Assembly: GCA_028554755.1 (NCBI GenBank) | Contig: JAPTOF010000019.1 | Coordinates: 8,442,001-8,506,000 of the forward strand | DNA: 64,000 nt | Origin: Cordia subcordata | Taxonomy: Eukaryota > Streptophyta > Magnoliopsida > Boraginales > Cordiaceae | Direction of reading: 5' to 3' | Part shown: piece by piece, positions 1-11,037 of the stretch | How the letters are laid out: the number at the start of each line of letters is the position of its first letter | Numbering within the stretch: position 1 is the first letter of the stretch | Notes under the pieces: model-generated | The model's input: the letters and a program-made list of their open reading frames with translations, nothing else | Database searches by the model: none | Told to the model about the DNA's origin: nothing | Translations under genes and position numbers: made by a program

Positions 1-249
1 TTGCATAACCACTAAGCATAAGGTCACCTCATAACCGCTCCCCAACTAAGTTGACGTGACTAATGCCACATCAACAAAGCTTCTCCACACCTAAGTGTTG
101 CTCAGTTGCTCTTCCTTGTCATCAAGACATGAGATAAACTAGTTCAATGTAGCCCATTTGCAATTCACATGAATCTGCGCTAAAATGTACCATTAATTTT
201 ATTTATTTATTAGTAACAATAGTGTTTAGCTCAAGAGATTAACAATTTG

Positions 250-348
250 ATTTTGATTTTTTTTTTGTTAAACCCCTATCCCATCGTATTAAACCCAAGA
301 CCTCACTCTTAGAGGAAATAGTCCCAACCACTTGAGCTACCCCTTAAT
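250..348 (-). repeat. tRNA-derived SINE remnant
   Basis: Read on the minus strand, this stretch has an A-box-like motif (TAGCTCAAGTGG) and, about 40 bases on, a B-box-like motif (GGTCTTGGGTTTAATAC). It ends in a run of A. That order is typical of a plant tRNA-derived SINE. No cloverleaf can be folded, so it is not a tRNA gene. Assignment rests on motif order only. Confidence 0.5.
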
Positions 349-679
349 TCCAATTTGATTTTGATTTAGTATTGAGTAAAATGCATATTATCCCTCTATA
401 TTTTGTCAAAATTATTTAGGATCCCTCTGCCGTTAATTTTTTTATTAACAGTTAACAGAAAGGTAAAAAAATACTAAATCGCAACTTCACTTGTTAATAA
501 CAAGAAAAAAATGAAGTAAGTTAGTGCAAATTTTTTCCTCTAATTTGAAATAAGGTACAAATATACTCCTACATGAATGAAGTCGAAAATATATCTCCCT
601 GTTAAACTATACAAATATATTCCATAATAATTTAATACATACTAAAAGATATATATATATTGGACCATAATTCGTTGGT

Positions 680-1210
680 GAACTCCACGCAACAAGTCTA
701 CGAAGAGCGGATAAGAACATACAATCTCTTTTTTTCACATCCAAATTCACAAAATCCACAATTAAGCTATCTCCAACAGCTCTCCTATTTTTTTTCCCTA
801 AATTTAAGTGATTTGAGTCATTTTCTTATAATTTGGGATCTCTATTTTCAGTTCTACTCCAACAGCTCCCCTATTTTTTATCAAACTCTCAGTTTAAGAA
901 ATCCCTATTTTAGTTTTACTCCAATAGTTATCCTATTTTAAAATATTATAGTCTTAAAGCTATGGAGAATAGAGAATGGGATTTGGGTTTTGGTCTTAGG
1001 GGATGAAAAAAACCCTTATATATAAGTGTTTTGTTTTAGGGTTTTGAAAAAACTCAAATTTTGGGAAATAAGATAGGGGAGCTGTTAAAGTACATTAGCA
1101 CCAATCACTCCTCTAAATATGAAATTTTTTTATGTTTAGGGTTGCTGTTGGAGTAAGCTTTTGTGGGCAAGAGAGAACTCCAAGCAACAAGTCTGCGAAG
1201 AGTGGATAAG
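680..1210. mobile_element. Inverted-repeat MITE-like element between 36-bp direct repeats
   Basis: The core (about 765-1155) has arms built on the phrase CTCCAACAGCTCCCCTAT on the left and its near reverse complement on the right, so it can fold on itself. Outside the core, 680-715 and 1175-1210 are 36-bp direct repeats with three mismatches. The direct repeats are too long for an ordinary target-site duplication and may predate the insertion. There is no coding capacity; the short open frame across the left side has no recognisable domain. Confidence 0.55.
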
Positions 1211-2454
1211 TTACCTAAATAAAAAAAGCTATACAACGAAGCTACCGGTAACAATTCTTGAATCAAAAGATCTTCCTTTATAACTACTGAGTTTCTTCGT
1301 TGTAATGAGGAATATCTATTGTTTCCTTTGTGATGATTTCGTTCTATGAGAGATTTTCTGTGGCTTTTTCTTGTTCTTAAGAGTTTTTGCGAAGTTTAAT
1401 GTTTGAATCCTATGATTACAAAGTAATCTCATCTCAAAAAATTTATTACTTTTTTTAAAAAAGTTAATTTCGACTCTAAGCATGACAGGTGTCTAGAGTT
1501 ATATGTGAAATAAATTGCTAGTTTTTTCTCATAATCAATCAACTCATACTACAAATTTGTGTTCTTCGGTTTTAAAAAAAAAAGGAAAAAAGAAAAAAAG
1601 GAAATTGTCAATTGTACTCATTCTTCCTAAGTTTTCTGTTGAGTTATGATCAAAATCCTACAAGCAACCTTTTGAAAAATACCATAATGTTTGGAATCAT
1701 TTATATATACAATTCAATTCATTTACATATAAAATGAATGAATTCCGTAAGAATTTGCATTTTCAAATGAATTTTTTTGTTTAAATTTATAAAACAATTT
1801 TATATTAATTTTGTCATTTGTAAATTTAAATTGTATTTGAAACACATCTAAAATTAGAATTAATATGTATATTTTACTTAAATAACCTTTTTTTCATAAT
1901 ACTTTTTGTTATTGTAATTCCCGTGGAATAGAAGGAATAAAAATAATTTTATAAAAAATTATCAATCAAGGAAAATCCTCAAACAAATAATAATTGAATT
2001 TACAATACAATGGCAAACAATAAAGGTTACAAGAATTGTTATATAAATAGTTATAATATTTTGTCTTTATATAAATAGTTACAAGATATTTTGTCTTTAT
2101 AATATTTTTGGTAAATTTGCCTTACGTGCAATTACAAATTCCACCTTTTAAGCTAGGATCTAGATAAAGCTTGGATAAACCCAAGACTTGCAAATCTTTC
2201 AAAGTAAATTCCATATTTTAAGAAAGTATTACCAAATATAAACATTAGATTTACAAATAAATTCCATAAAATTTTATCAAATTCATTTGTTCCAATCACA
2301 CTAAACAAGTCACAGGCCCAACTTAGGATTAAGGGTCTATTTGGATTTTTTTTTTTAAAGAAATATCACTTTTTTCTATTAAAAAAAATACACTCTTCTT
2401 ACAATAACTATTTAACTTGGTTTTCAAAAAGCCAAAATTCTTAAAAAAGCTTAA

Positions 2455-2580
2455 GAGGGTGTTTTCACTTTGTTTATTTGGTACTTACAAGCACTTAAAT
2501 AATAAAAAACATGTGAATATGTGCTTTTTTTTAAGTGCTTATAAGCACCTAAAATAAGTAAAGTCAAATACCCTCTAACT
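2455..2580. mobile_element. Short hAT-like MITE
   Basis: About 125 bp with imperfect terminal inverted repeats (left AGGGTGTTTTCACTTTG; right, complementary, ending in AAATACCCTCT). The inner arms contain CTTATAAGCAC/GTACTTACAAGCAC. A clear relative lies at 16495-16616. This structure is common in non-autonomous hAT elements of plants. No clean target duplication was seen. Confidence 0.6.
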
Positions 2581-2659
2581 ACAACTTTCTCCAAAAGCCA
2601 AAATTATTAGCTTCTCAAAAAAGTAAATTTTTCAGAAGTAGTTTAAAAAAGTGCTTTAA

Positions 2660-3164
2660 AAAAAAAATTTCAAACGGAACCCTTGGTACAACCTGTAAAT
2701 ATCTAAACCCACACATGCGATGGCCAAGATAACTCTATACACAATTGGCTACCAACTAACAAATGAAGAACTATCTGCAAATTTTACCATCTACCGTGCA
2801 CAAGCACGATTTAATAACTGTACAAGCAACGAAAAATGCACTTCCTATGCGAACATCTTAGTCCCTACTGCTTCCTTGAGTTCTTTTCCTAATGCATATG
2901 CAGTAGGAGGAACTGCATTTGCACTCTGCCTGTGCTTCTGCACAATATCAACAGCAAATTAGCCGTTTGGGAGACCCGAGTATGGATAAACTCAAACCAC
3001 TAACAAACGAACTAAGAAAAGAAACGAAAACGTGATCCAAGTGTCTGGGGACAGTTGATGAAAGTTTGAATTTGAAAGCAGAATCTTCAATCTTCTTACA
3101 CCTGGAATGATCAATGTCACATCTCTTAACTGTAATTGACTTGAAAATTGATGTTCAAATTAGA
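2660..3164. other. Intergenic, no gene recognised
   Basis: An 80-codon open frame at 2720-2962 (plus) has no motif I recognise and no supporting splice or promoter signals. I see nothing else here. It may be flank carried along with the methyltransferase fragment next to it. Confidence 0.4.
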
Positions 3165-3790
3165 ATATCTACTGCTGCTTTAATGGGAACGTAAGGCATG
3201 GTAGTACCAGCAGCTTATTTCCTTTTGATTGTCTAAAAGTGCCCATTAATTGTCTAAAGTTGCTATGCCAAATGCTGATCAGGGCATCTTTAATCAGGAT
3301 TACAAATGCTGGAGATAGACTTACTTGCAAATGTGCCCATTCAAGGATAGACACAATCTTGTCTTGCTGAGAGTGAAAGCACATTCCCACCGTGCTCATC
3401 GGCTGGGGATCTGCTGTAGATGTTGTGAAATTTCCCTCCCAATCCGACCTCCACATTTCTCCCTTCCACTGATTGTGCCTTTTGGCAGAAACATTGGGCA
3501 CACCCCATCAAAGTAAATCAACTACTTGACCAGTAGACAGCTTGACATGCATACAAATAAATGGTAAACAAATACAGTTCTCAGATTTCTATTCCTCGTG
3601 ATAACACAATAGGGCCCAAAGGCATACCTTTTCATCTGGAAGGCCACACCAGTCAGCATTTTGGATTTGGAGGAATTCTCTTACACCTGATGAGGTTATG
3701 CTTCTCTATCACGACTGATGAGGAGGGAGCAAAGGCAGCTAGAGTGGGGGTTCAGTTTGGAGTCTTCATCAAGAGCACCAATGAATAGTT
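3165..3790 (-). pseudogene. MET1/DNMT1-type cytosine-5 DNA methyltransferase, decayed C-terminal fragment
   Basis: Intact MET1 keeps CG methylation at replication; this is only a remnant of its C-terminal catalytic end. In order on the minus strand I read NLIRCKRIP, then after a frame change DWCGLPDEK (ending at 3628), a GT-AG intron (3627-3541), then STGQVVDLL, an in-frame stop, VPNVSAKRHNQWKG, DWEGNF, TADPQPM, VGMCFHSQQDKIVSI and a degenerate copy of the RECARSQ motif, followed by a GTAAGT donor near 3331. The order matches plant MET1 as I remember it. The final exon (3165-3300) is recognisable only in traces. Retained introns point to a duplicated DNA segment rather than a retrocopy. The rest of the methyltransferase is absent: IRE1 begins 436 bp further on. 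Family call is confident; the exact extent is not. Confidence 0.85.
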
Positions 3791-4225
3791 TTCAACAAAT
3801 ATTGCACAGAAATATATTAATTGTGGAAATTAAGTCTTAGAGATTCAACTCTGGTCCATCATGATGCAAACATATGATATTCATCGCATCATCATTGACT
3901 TCTTATGAAATGGCAATAACTCTTGATGGGCTTTCTTTACTTATCAAATATCTTGCTGAAGGCTTCTTCACTTACACTGCAATGAGAACTCGAGAGACGC
4001 TGTCATTTGAAGATCTTACATGAAAAGAAAGAAATTGCCAAAGAAGCAAGATAGATGATAACAAAGAGCAAGGCAGAGAGTAAACATTGGTGGACAACTG
4101 TACCCCTTATAATTTGATTATATATACACGAGTCAATCGCAGTAACACATTTACATATACACATCAGTGAACTGCATTAATGAGTACAATTTCAGCATAG
4201 ACTTCAAACCATCGAGTCTAAGCGG

Positions 4226-7200
4226 TCAGAAACTACAGTCACTACTCCTAAAATACTTACGAAAGCATTCTTCTTTCGAACAGTATTTGTACATTACTTT
4301 ATACACTTCTATTAACAGTTTCGGGTACCGACTTCTGAAGTAGCCATCAAATCCTTCTGGTACCGGTCCCAAAATTTTCTGAAAAGAAGGGAAGTAGTAT
4401 AACCAAAATGAATCTTAATCACAAGACGGAATTGGCCAATGTATGTCATTGAAAAAAGACTTAATTAAAGAACAGATGTGGAAATATAAAGCCATTTGGT
4501 TTATTATTCATGACACCATTTGAAAGAATAAGACAACGTCAACTAAATCTGAAGCATGCATCACCAAGGATTTACGAGAGAGGTAGCCTGAAGCTGTGGC
4601 CTTGAATGGTTTCTGTTAAAGGTAGCTATTGCTAGGAAATGAGGAATTAACATACAATGATGACATACAAGAATCTTTAAATAATACATCTTTAAGCACC
4701 AATAGACCAAGGTTGTTTTAAGTGTTCACAAATGCCCTTGCCAGGCATCTTGCCTGGGTTCAAGCCTCACGACCCCTCCCCAGTTTCACAAACTCGCCCA
4801 CCCCAAAGGAAGAGAGGAACAGAACAAAAAATCTTTAAGCAACTTAAGATATGAAATATGACTATATATATTGTTGACAACTATCAGTTTATCAACCAAA
4901 GCCACTTCTGCACATGGGACCTCAACCAGATACTAGCTATACTTAATGTATTATTATCATAGTAAGGGCATGTAAAAGCACCTGAATGTCATTAGGAAGC
5001 TCCCTGTAATGGTTCAACTTGTTACGCATAACTCGCAGTAAGTCACGAACACTGTCATACTTGTATCGACGGTAGTAACCAATGTTATTGATAAATGTTG
5101 CTTCCATCTTTTCATGCCACTTTCCACCCAATGCCACTGGGGCTATACTTTCTAATGCGTTTAAAAGCTTTGAACTAGGGTTTCTATCCTCCAACTCCAC
5201 TCTGTCACTTGTGTCACGTAAAAAAGACAACCGTGTATCAGCAGTCCAAAACAAAGGATAAGCCACCACCTCCAATGCCGTAGGTCTGAAAGTGAAAGGA
5301 AGCTTGGCAATCAAATGTTGATAAACAAACAAACAGTAAAAGAATACTAGACTTTCGGACAAAGGAAAAAAAAAAAAGAAAAAAAAAAGATATAAATCTA
5401 TGGAGACAAGTCTGTTTCTGATAAACTATAGTCGGTGGAAGAAGGAAGCATAAAAAGAAGCCCCCGTCAAGGTTTTCTTCTCTTTTGTTTCTTATACACA
5501 CTGCGCTTCACCACTCATTATCAGCATTATGACCATTAAGTAAGTAAAAAGAAGCTTACAGTAACACTAGAGCAATTGTTGGTAATTTTCCCTTCCCTTT
5601 TAGCATTATTTCCACACATTCGAATATTTGAATATAAAATCCAAAGACTTTTCCGAAGAATAATTCTATGCCTAAATACAGAGGGAAAACTAGAAACTGT
5701 TCTGTCACTAAAAATAGTTTATTCAACCAATCAAATTGAAGGAAGCTTGTCACAATGGTAAGCTGTAAATACTGAACCCCCAAAAAAAAAAAAAAAACAA
5801 AAAAAAAAAAAACAGAAAAGGAAGGAAAAAACAAAACAAAACAATAGAAGTACTGCCAGATAATTCCTGACCTCATCTCTGCTGTAGGTTCCAATAAATG
5901 AGACAACAGATCCACAGCTTCTGAATTATGTTCCACCAAAAACAGATCCACTTTATTCTTTGCAATGTTTATGTCCCGTTCAAGATGATTTCCAAAGGGA
6001 TGTCTACCACCAGTAATGCAGAAAAAGAGAACACATCCTAAACTAAACAAATCAATTGCCCGTGTTTGACGTCCATAAAGAAGCTGTTCAGGGGCTTGCC
6101 AACCAGAACTTCCATAACCTACAACAGATCACAATATGGATATATTATTGTACAGTTGTACTGGTAGAAATACAGTTCAAATTAGCCAGTTGGAAGACCG
6201 GATAAGAGGTGATAGGGCTGAAGCCTAAAAAATAGGGTCAAGTAAAATTCTAATTTTAATTAGCTCAGATATATTTCTCGGTAAGACATGAGATAATAAA
6301 CACAGAGTAGCAAGAAGGTTAACGACAAATAGGATATTTTAATAAATTATAGCATTTACAATTGAGCAGGTCTAGGGACAATCACTGTTAGAGAAAAGTT
6401 CAAGAAACAATCTGATTTTCACATGATAACAAGATTTGATTGGATATAAGTACTTGCCTGTAGCATGATTACCCAAGGAGGACATATCCCCAACAAGGCG
6501 CTTGCTGATACCCATATCAGAAAGCTTTGCACATAAAGATCGATCCTTGATAATCAGAATATTCTGGGGTTTCAGGTCTCGGTGAATTATTCCCAGCTCA
6601 TGCAGATGCACGAGTCCATGAACGATATCCCTGTTTCAGATATAGAAGTAAGAAAGTAAATACATTTTAAACAAGGCCAACTAATTTGATAGAGAATCTA
6701 AAGACAAATTTCAATGGAACTTGTAGTCATGTTCCTGAAGACCTATTTGCAAGGGTGTCAAACACCAGTAGCTTAGACGTCAAAGTCGAACAGTTAGAGA
6801 TGTGAATTAATAAGCCAGTCATCTGCTATAATAGCAGTTCTAAATATTAAAATTTCTTATAATGCAAACCCAATTGAAAATTTGATGTTTAATCTATTAC
6901 TTGACTATTTTCTTTCTCACTGTGAAGGAGAAAAGACGAGATTTGATACGTATGATTTTCCACTTAGATAAGTCAACCACCCATGAAACCCATGCAATTG
7001 ATATAGTACTTGTGTATGTCTATTCTAAATGTCCAGCAATATATTAATACAAGTTGGGGTAGGTTATCTTCCATTTAACAAAGGAAAATAGAAAACAAAG
7101 AAAGACTTTCAATTCCAAGTGCAAGTGCTTGATGAATCAAACTCTCTGCACATACCTTATAAACCAACCAAAAAATAAAAAGCTAAAGATATACTATGCA

Positions 7201-10200
7201 GCAAGACTCATTTATCACAAAAGTAACTACAACACCGTTAGGGAGTACGAGTTGAAAACTAAATGATCGACCATAATGGCAGGAAGATACTAGTTGACCA
7301 GACCTATCTCGTCAATTATTACTATAATAATATGTTCTATCTACTGCTTTTCACGGAGGTTATCATAATTTCGTAAATGAATTACCAAAAGATTCATACA
7401 CAATATGCAAGGAATGCAAGGGATGATCATAATGATATTTGGTCGGATGGACACATGAAGAAGATGCTATAGAAATTAACTCTTCTTAGACTAAATATAT
7501 TTATCCTAACCTCATGATTTTCAGTAAAACTGGTGAAGGATATCCATTTTCGTTCCACAACTTGATATCCTGCACAGTATCATGCATGGGAACCAAATTG
7601 ACACAATACTTGGTCAGAGCTTCTGCTGGCAAGTCCTTGTTAAGAGTTGTTTTTTCTATAGAGTCTGAATGCATCTGAATAAGGTCGTTCAAACTGCAAA
7701 TGCATCGCTCGAGAGAAAGATACACAAAGTCTTGGTCTTGTTCCACTCCATAAAACCGAACAATATTTGGATGCTGGTCAGATGCAATAAGATTCTGAAT
7801 TTCCTTAAAGGCAATATCATGATGTGCCTTCACAACGCGTTTCACAGCAACAGGACGACCCTCATAGGTTCCCTCTAGAACAATAGTCCCATTGCTCCCT
7901 TTAGCAATCTCCTTATTGGAGACAAATAACTTACCAATGGTACGTCCACCTATCGACTGGGTAGTAGGTTGATTAAAATTTGTCCAAAAGTTGTTCTCAC
8001 TTTCGGATTGTGTATTCTTAGTCTCATCTTCAGAAGAAGAGTCTCTGTCCTTTCCAGGTTTCCGTGTTTTCCTCCTTTTCGAAGGTATGATGTTTGCATT
8101 TGCACTAATGTCGAGCTTTTTCCTAGACATTTGATCACATTGGTATCTAACAACTGCAGCAAATACTGTAGTAAAAAGAATAAGATGAAATGTACTGAGC
8201 ATCTCAGAAGACCCCCTCAGTTTATCAATTTGAGGCATTTCCACAGCTTGCCTATCTGAAGTTCCCGAATTTTCAGCTCCTGAAGGCAAAGGAGGGGCAA
8301 TTTTACTGTCACCATGGCGATGAGCATCCGGATATTTGTCAATGTTGTGGAGTGAGGATAGAAACTTCAGTGCTTTGTCAACATTCAGTTGCAACGGGAG
8401 GATATTATTCTCTTTTGATTCTGGGAGTGTCATATCTTGACTATGAGCCTCCGGTAGCCCACTAGGCCATGGAAAGTGTTCCAATATGTTATGACCACGA
8501 AAACGGGGGACCAGAGCCCTCGACTGACATGGCAATGGCATTTTAAACTGAAGACCAGTATCAGAATACCTCAAAAGAACTGCACCAAATGAATTATCAA
8601 TATCTGGGCAAAGAAAAGCAGCACTAATTTCAGCAACAGTCATATTCCACAACACTTTGTTTGACTTTGGAGCAAAAGATGTCAATGAATAGTCAGTCCT
8701 AGTGATATAAAGCTGCGGCTCATTCACGTTTGCAGGCAGCTGTTCATCTGGGATAGTGGTATTAAAAGGCACATTATACTCCCCATTGTTCTGCGAACTG
8801 GATAAAGAATCAGCTATCTTGTACACATTGATTAGCCTCCCAGTACTTGCATCAACCAGAAATACAGTAGTTTTCTTAGATCCAAGCACTACACCCCCAT
8901 CCTCTGCTATTTGAGGTGTGGAACTGATGAACTGTTCAAGACTCTCCTCAAGTTTCTAAACCAAAAAACAACAATGTAGAGAGAACATCAAGAATTTGAA
9001 CAACATTCCAAATCATACAAAAAGAAAATTGAGAAAGATATAGTACAAAATCCTTCAATACCAACAATTCATCATAACCATGACTGAAACCATATAGCAC
9101 AAGAAGTGAATTTATGGGACTTACTTTACAAGAGGTGTTTCAGACCACAACTATACCAAAAAAGACTTAAACCTTTTCTTACTCTCTGGTGAACCTCTCT
9201 ACCAAAGCAACTGTGGTTCCTTTTGGTAACCCTTAAAAGAAACATTAAACAAGTTCCCTTGCAAGTTCTCCTAGTAAAATCATTATATCTAAAGATATAT
9301 TTCAAGTTGTTTCTATTGATATGATCAACTTTCATGATAGCTAATAATCAAAGTCTTCATAGATACTCTAAGATGGGAAGCAAATACTAGCATAAGTTCT
9401 CTCAATTTCCATTCGACTACAGTAGTAATAAAGAGACCAAAAGGGAAAAAGGAGAAACTGAGAAGTACCAAAAAGGGTCAAGATAAATACACAAATTGAT
9501 TGAATTGAAGCAAGCATACAAACTATCTTATCCAGTTTCTGAGTCAGTTACCGTACAAATTGATTGATTTGAAGCAAGCATACAAGCTATCTTATCCAGT
9601 TTCTGCGTCAATTACTGCTGAGGAATTGAGTAAAAGAAAATTATCATACGAGGTACACTAAATACACAACCTCTGTGGAGACCCTAATAACCATAACCTG
9701 TCCTGTGCAGACTTTCTTTCTGAAGCTGGCTACAACCGGGCATGCCTATTGTGGTGAGAAAAAATTATTACTAAAATATTTAGAAGGATGATGAGATATG
9801 ACAAAACAAGTCAGCAGAAGTTACATATTGCTTTTGTCATCTAAGAACCAGATAAACACAACCTGGACCTCACTGTTATTGGTAAAGCTATTTGCAGAAA
9901 CACTCTAACATAACATTTATTTACTTACCAGTTTGCCTAGCTTATTGTGCACATACAATTTCCAGTCATCCCCACAATCTATGAAGTAGCCGCTTCCTAC
10001 TCCAGACAAATTCTCATTATCATTATCAACATTGCCTGGGGCCTGGTATGAAGAATATATTGGTGGACCAGATGAAAATGACCAGAGTGGTTTAATGGGA
10101 TTAACCTCCAATAAATAAATTGTTCCATCCAATGCAGCAACTATAGCAGTATCAGGTTGCCTGGTTCAACAAAAGATATCAAAATAAGTGGATGAATTTT

Positions 10201-11001
10201 ATCAATCATCTTTAAAATAAAAAATATAAAAAAATAAAAAATAAAAATAAAGAACTAAAATTGATGCATAATAACTATAAATTTAAGACACTTCGATTTG
10301 GATTGAAAATATTATATCAAAACCAAAATATGGATATATACATACATTCACACATACACACACACACACACACAGAGACACACACATATATATAAAGAGA
10401 ATGCATTTTACTTGCTCACACTCTATGTTGGAACCTCACCAGAGACCGAGAGCAAAGGGCACTTCCACTAGCTCACAGCAAAAAGTATGGAAATCAGAAG
10501 CAATTTCAGGGGCTGGCAGAGAGCTCGCATGGACCAAGATCGAAAGCTACTCGAACTTCTCCAGGAGTAACTCAATGCCCAGAGAAGTCATTACGAAGGG
10601 AAGGGCATTTAGCAATGAAAGGAAATTAGCTTGCACCCTATCAAAACTTCCTAGGGGCAAGGCAAGGACCATATGTACTGATCATTCTCGGGAGACATGG
10701 AAATAAGTCAATAGGAAGAAGACTTTGGGTAAGGAAGGGGTTTGAGAAGGAAAGACTTAAACCAGCAGAATGACTCTTTTCACGAACCCCTGCTATTGAA
10801 TCGGCCATAGCTCGCTACGTCCCTTAGGCGAGTGAAGTCGGCGGGGAAGATCCTTCTTTTCTTAACAGAACAACCCGGAAGGGTCGAAAGGCGTAGTAGA
10901 AAAGGGCTATTTTTTTTTTACCTGCTACCTTACTTCCCCTGGCTTCGGTTGACCCTCTTTTCGGGGGTAGTAAGAGCAGAGTCTTAGGTTGGATATATAT
11001 G

Positions 11002-11037
<36 letters not shown>

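Noticed and set aside
250..348. A tRNA gene
   Set aside because: A- and B-box-like motifs are present, but the arms do not pair into a cloverleaf; a SINE remnant explains it better.
660..941. 93-codon plus-strand open frame
   Set aside because: It runs over a MITE arm, has no domain and has Ser/Phe/Leu-rich AT-driven composition.
8881..8955. IRE1 starting at the Met at 8889
   Set aside because: The frame is open upstream to a good acceptor at 8956, and exons 1 and 2 supply a signal peptide and luminal sequence in phase.
10401..10706. 101-codon frame as a nuclear gene
   Set aside because: It lies in the organelle-like insert inside an intron, has no known domain and no expression signals.
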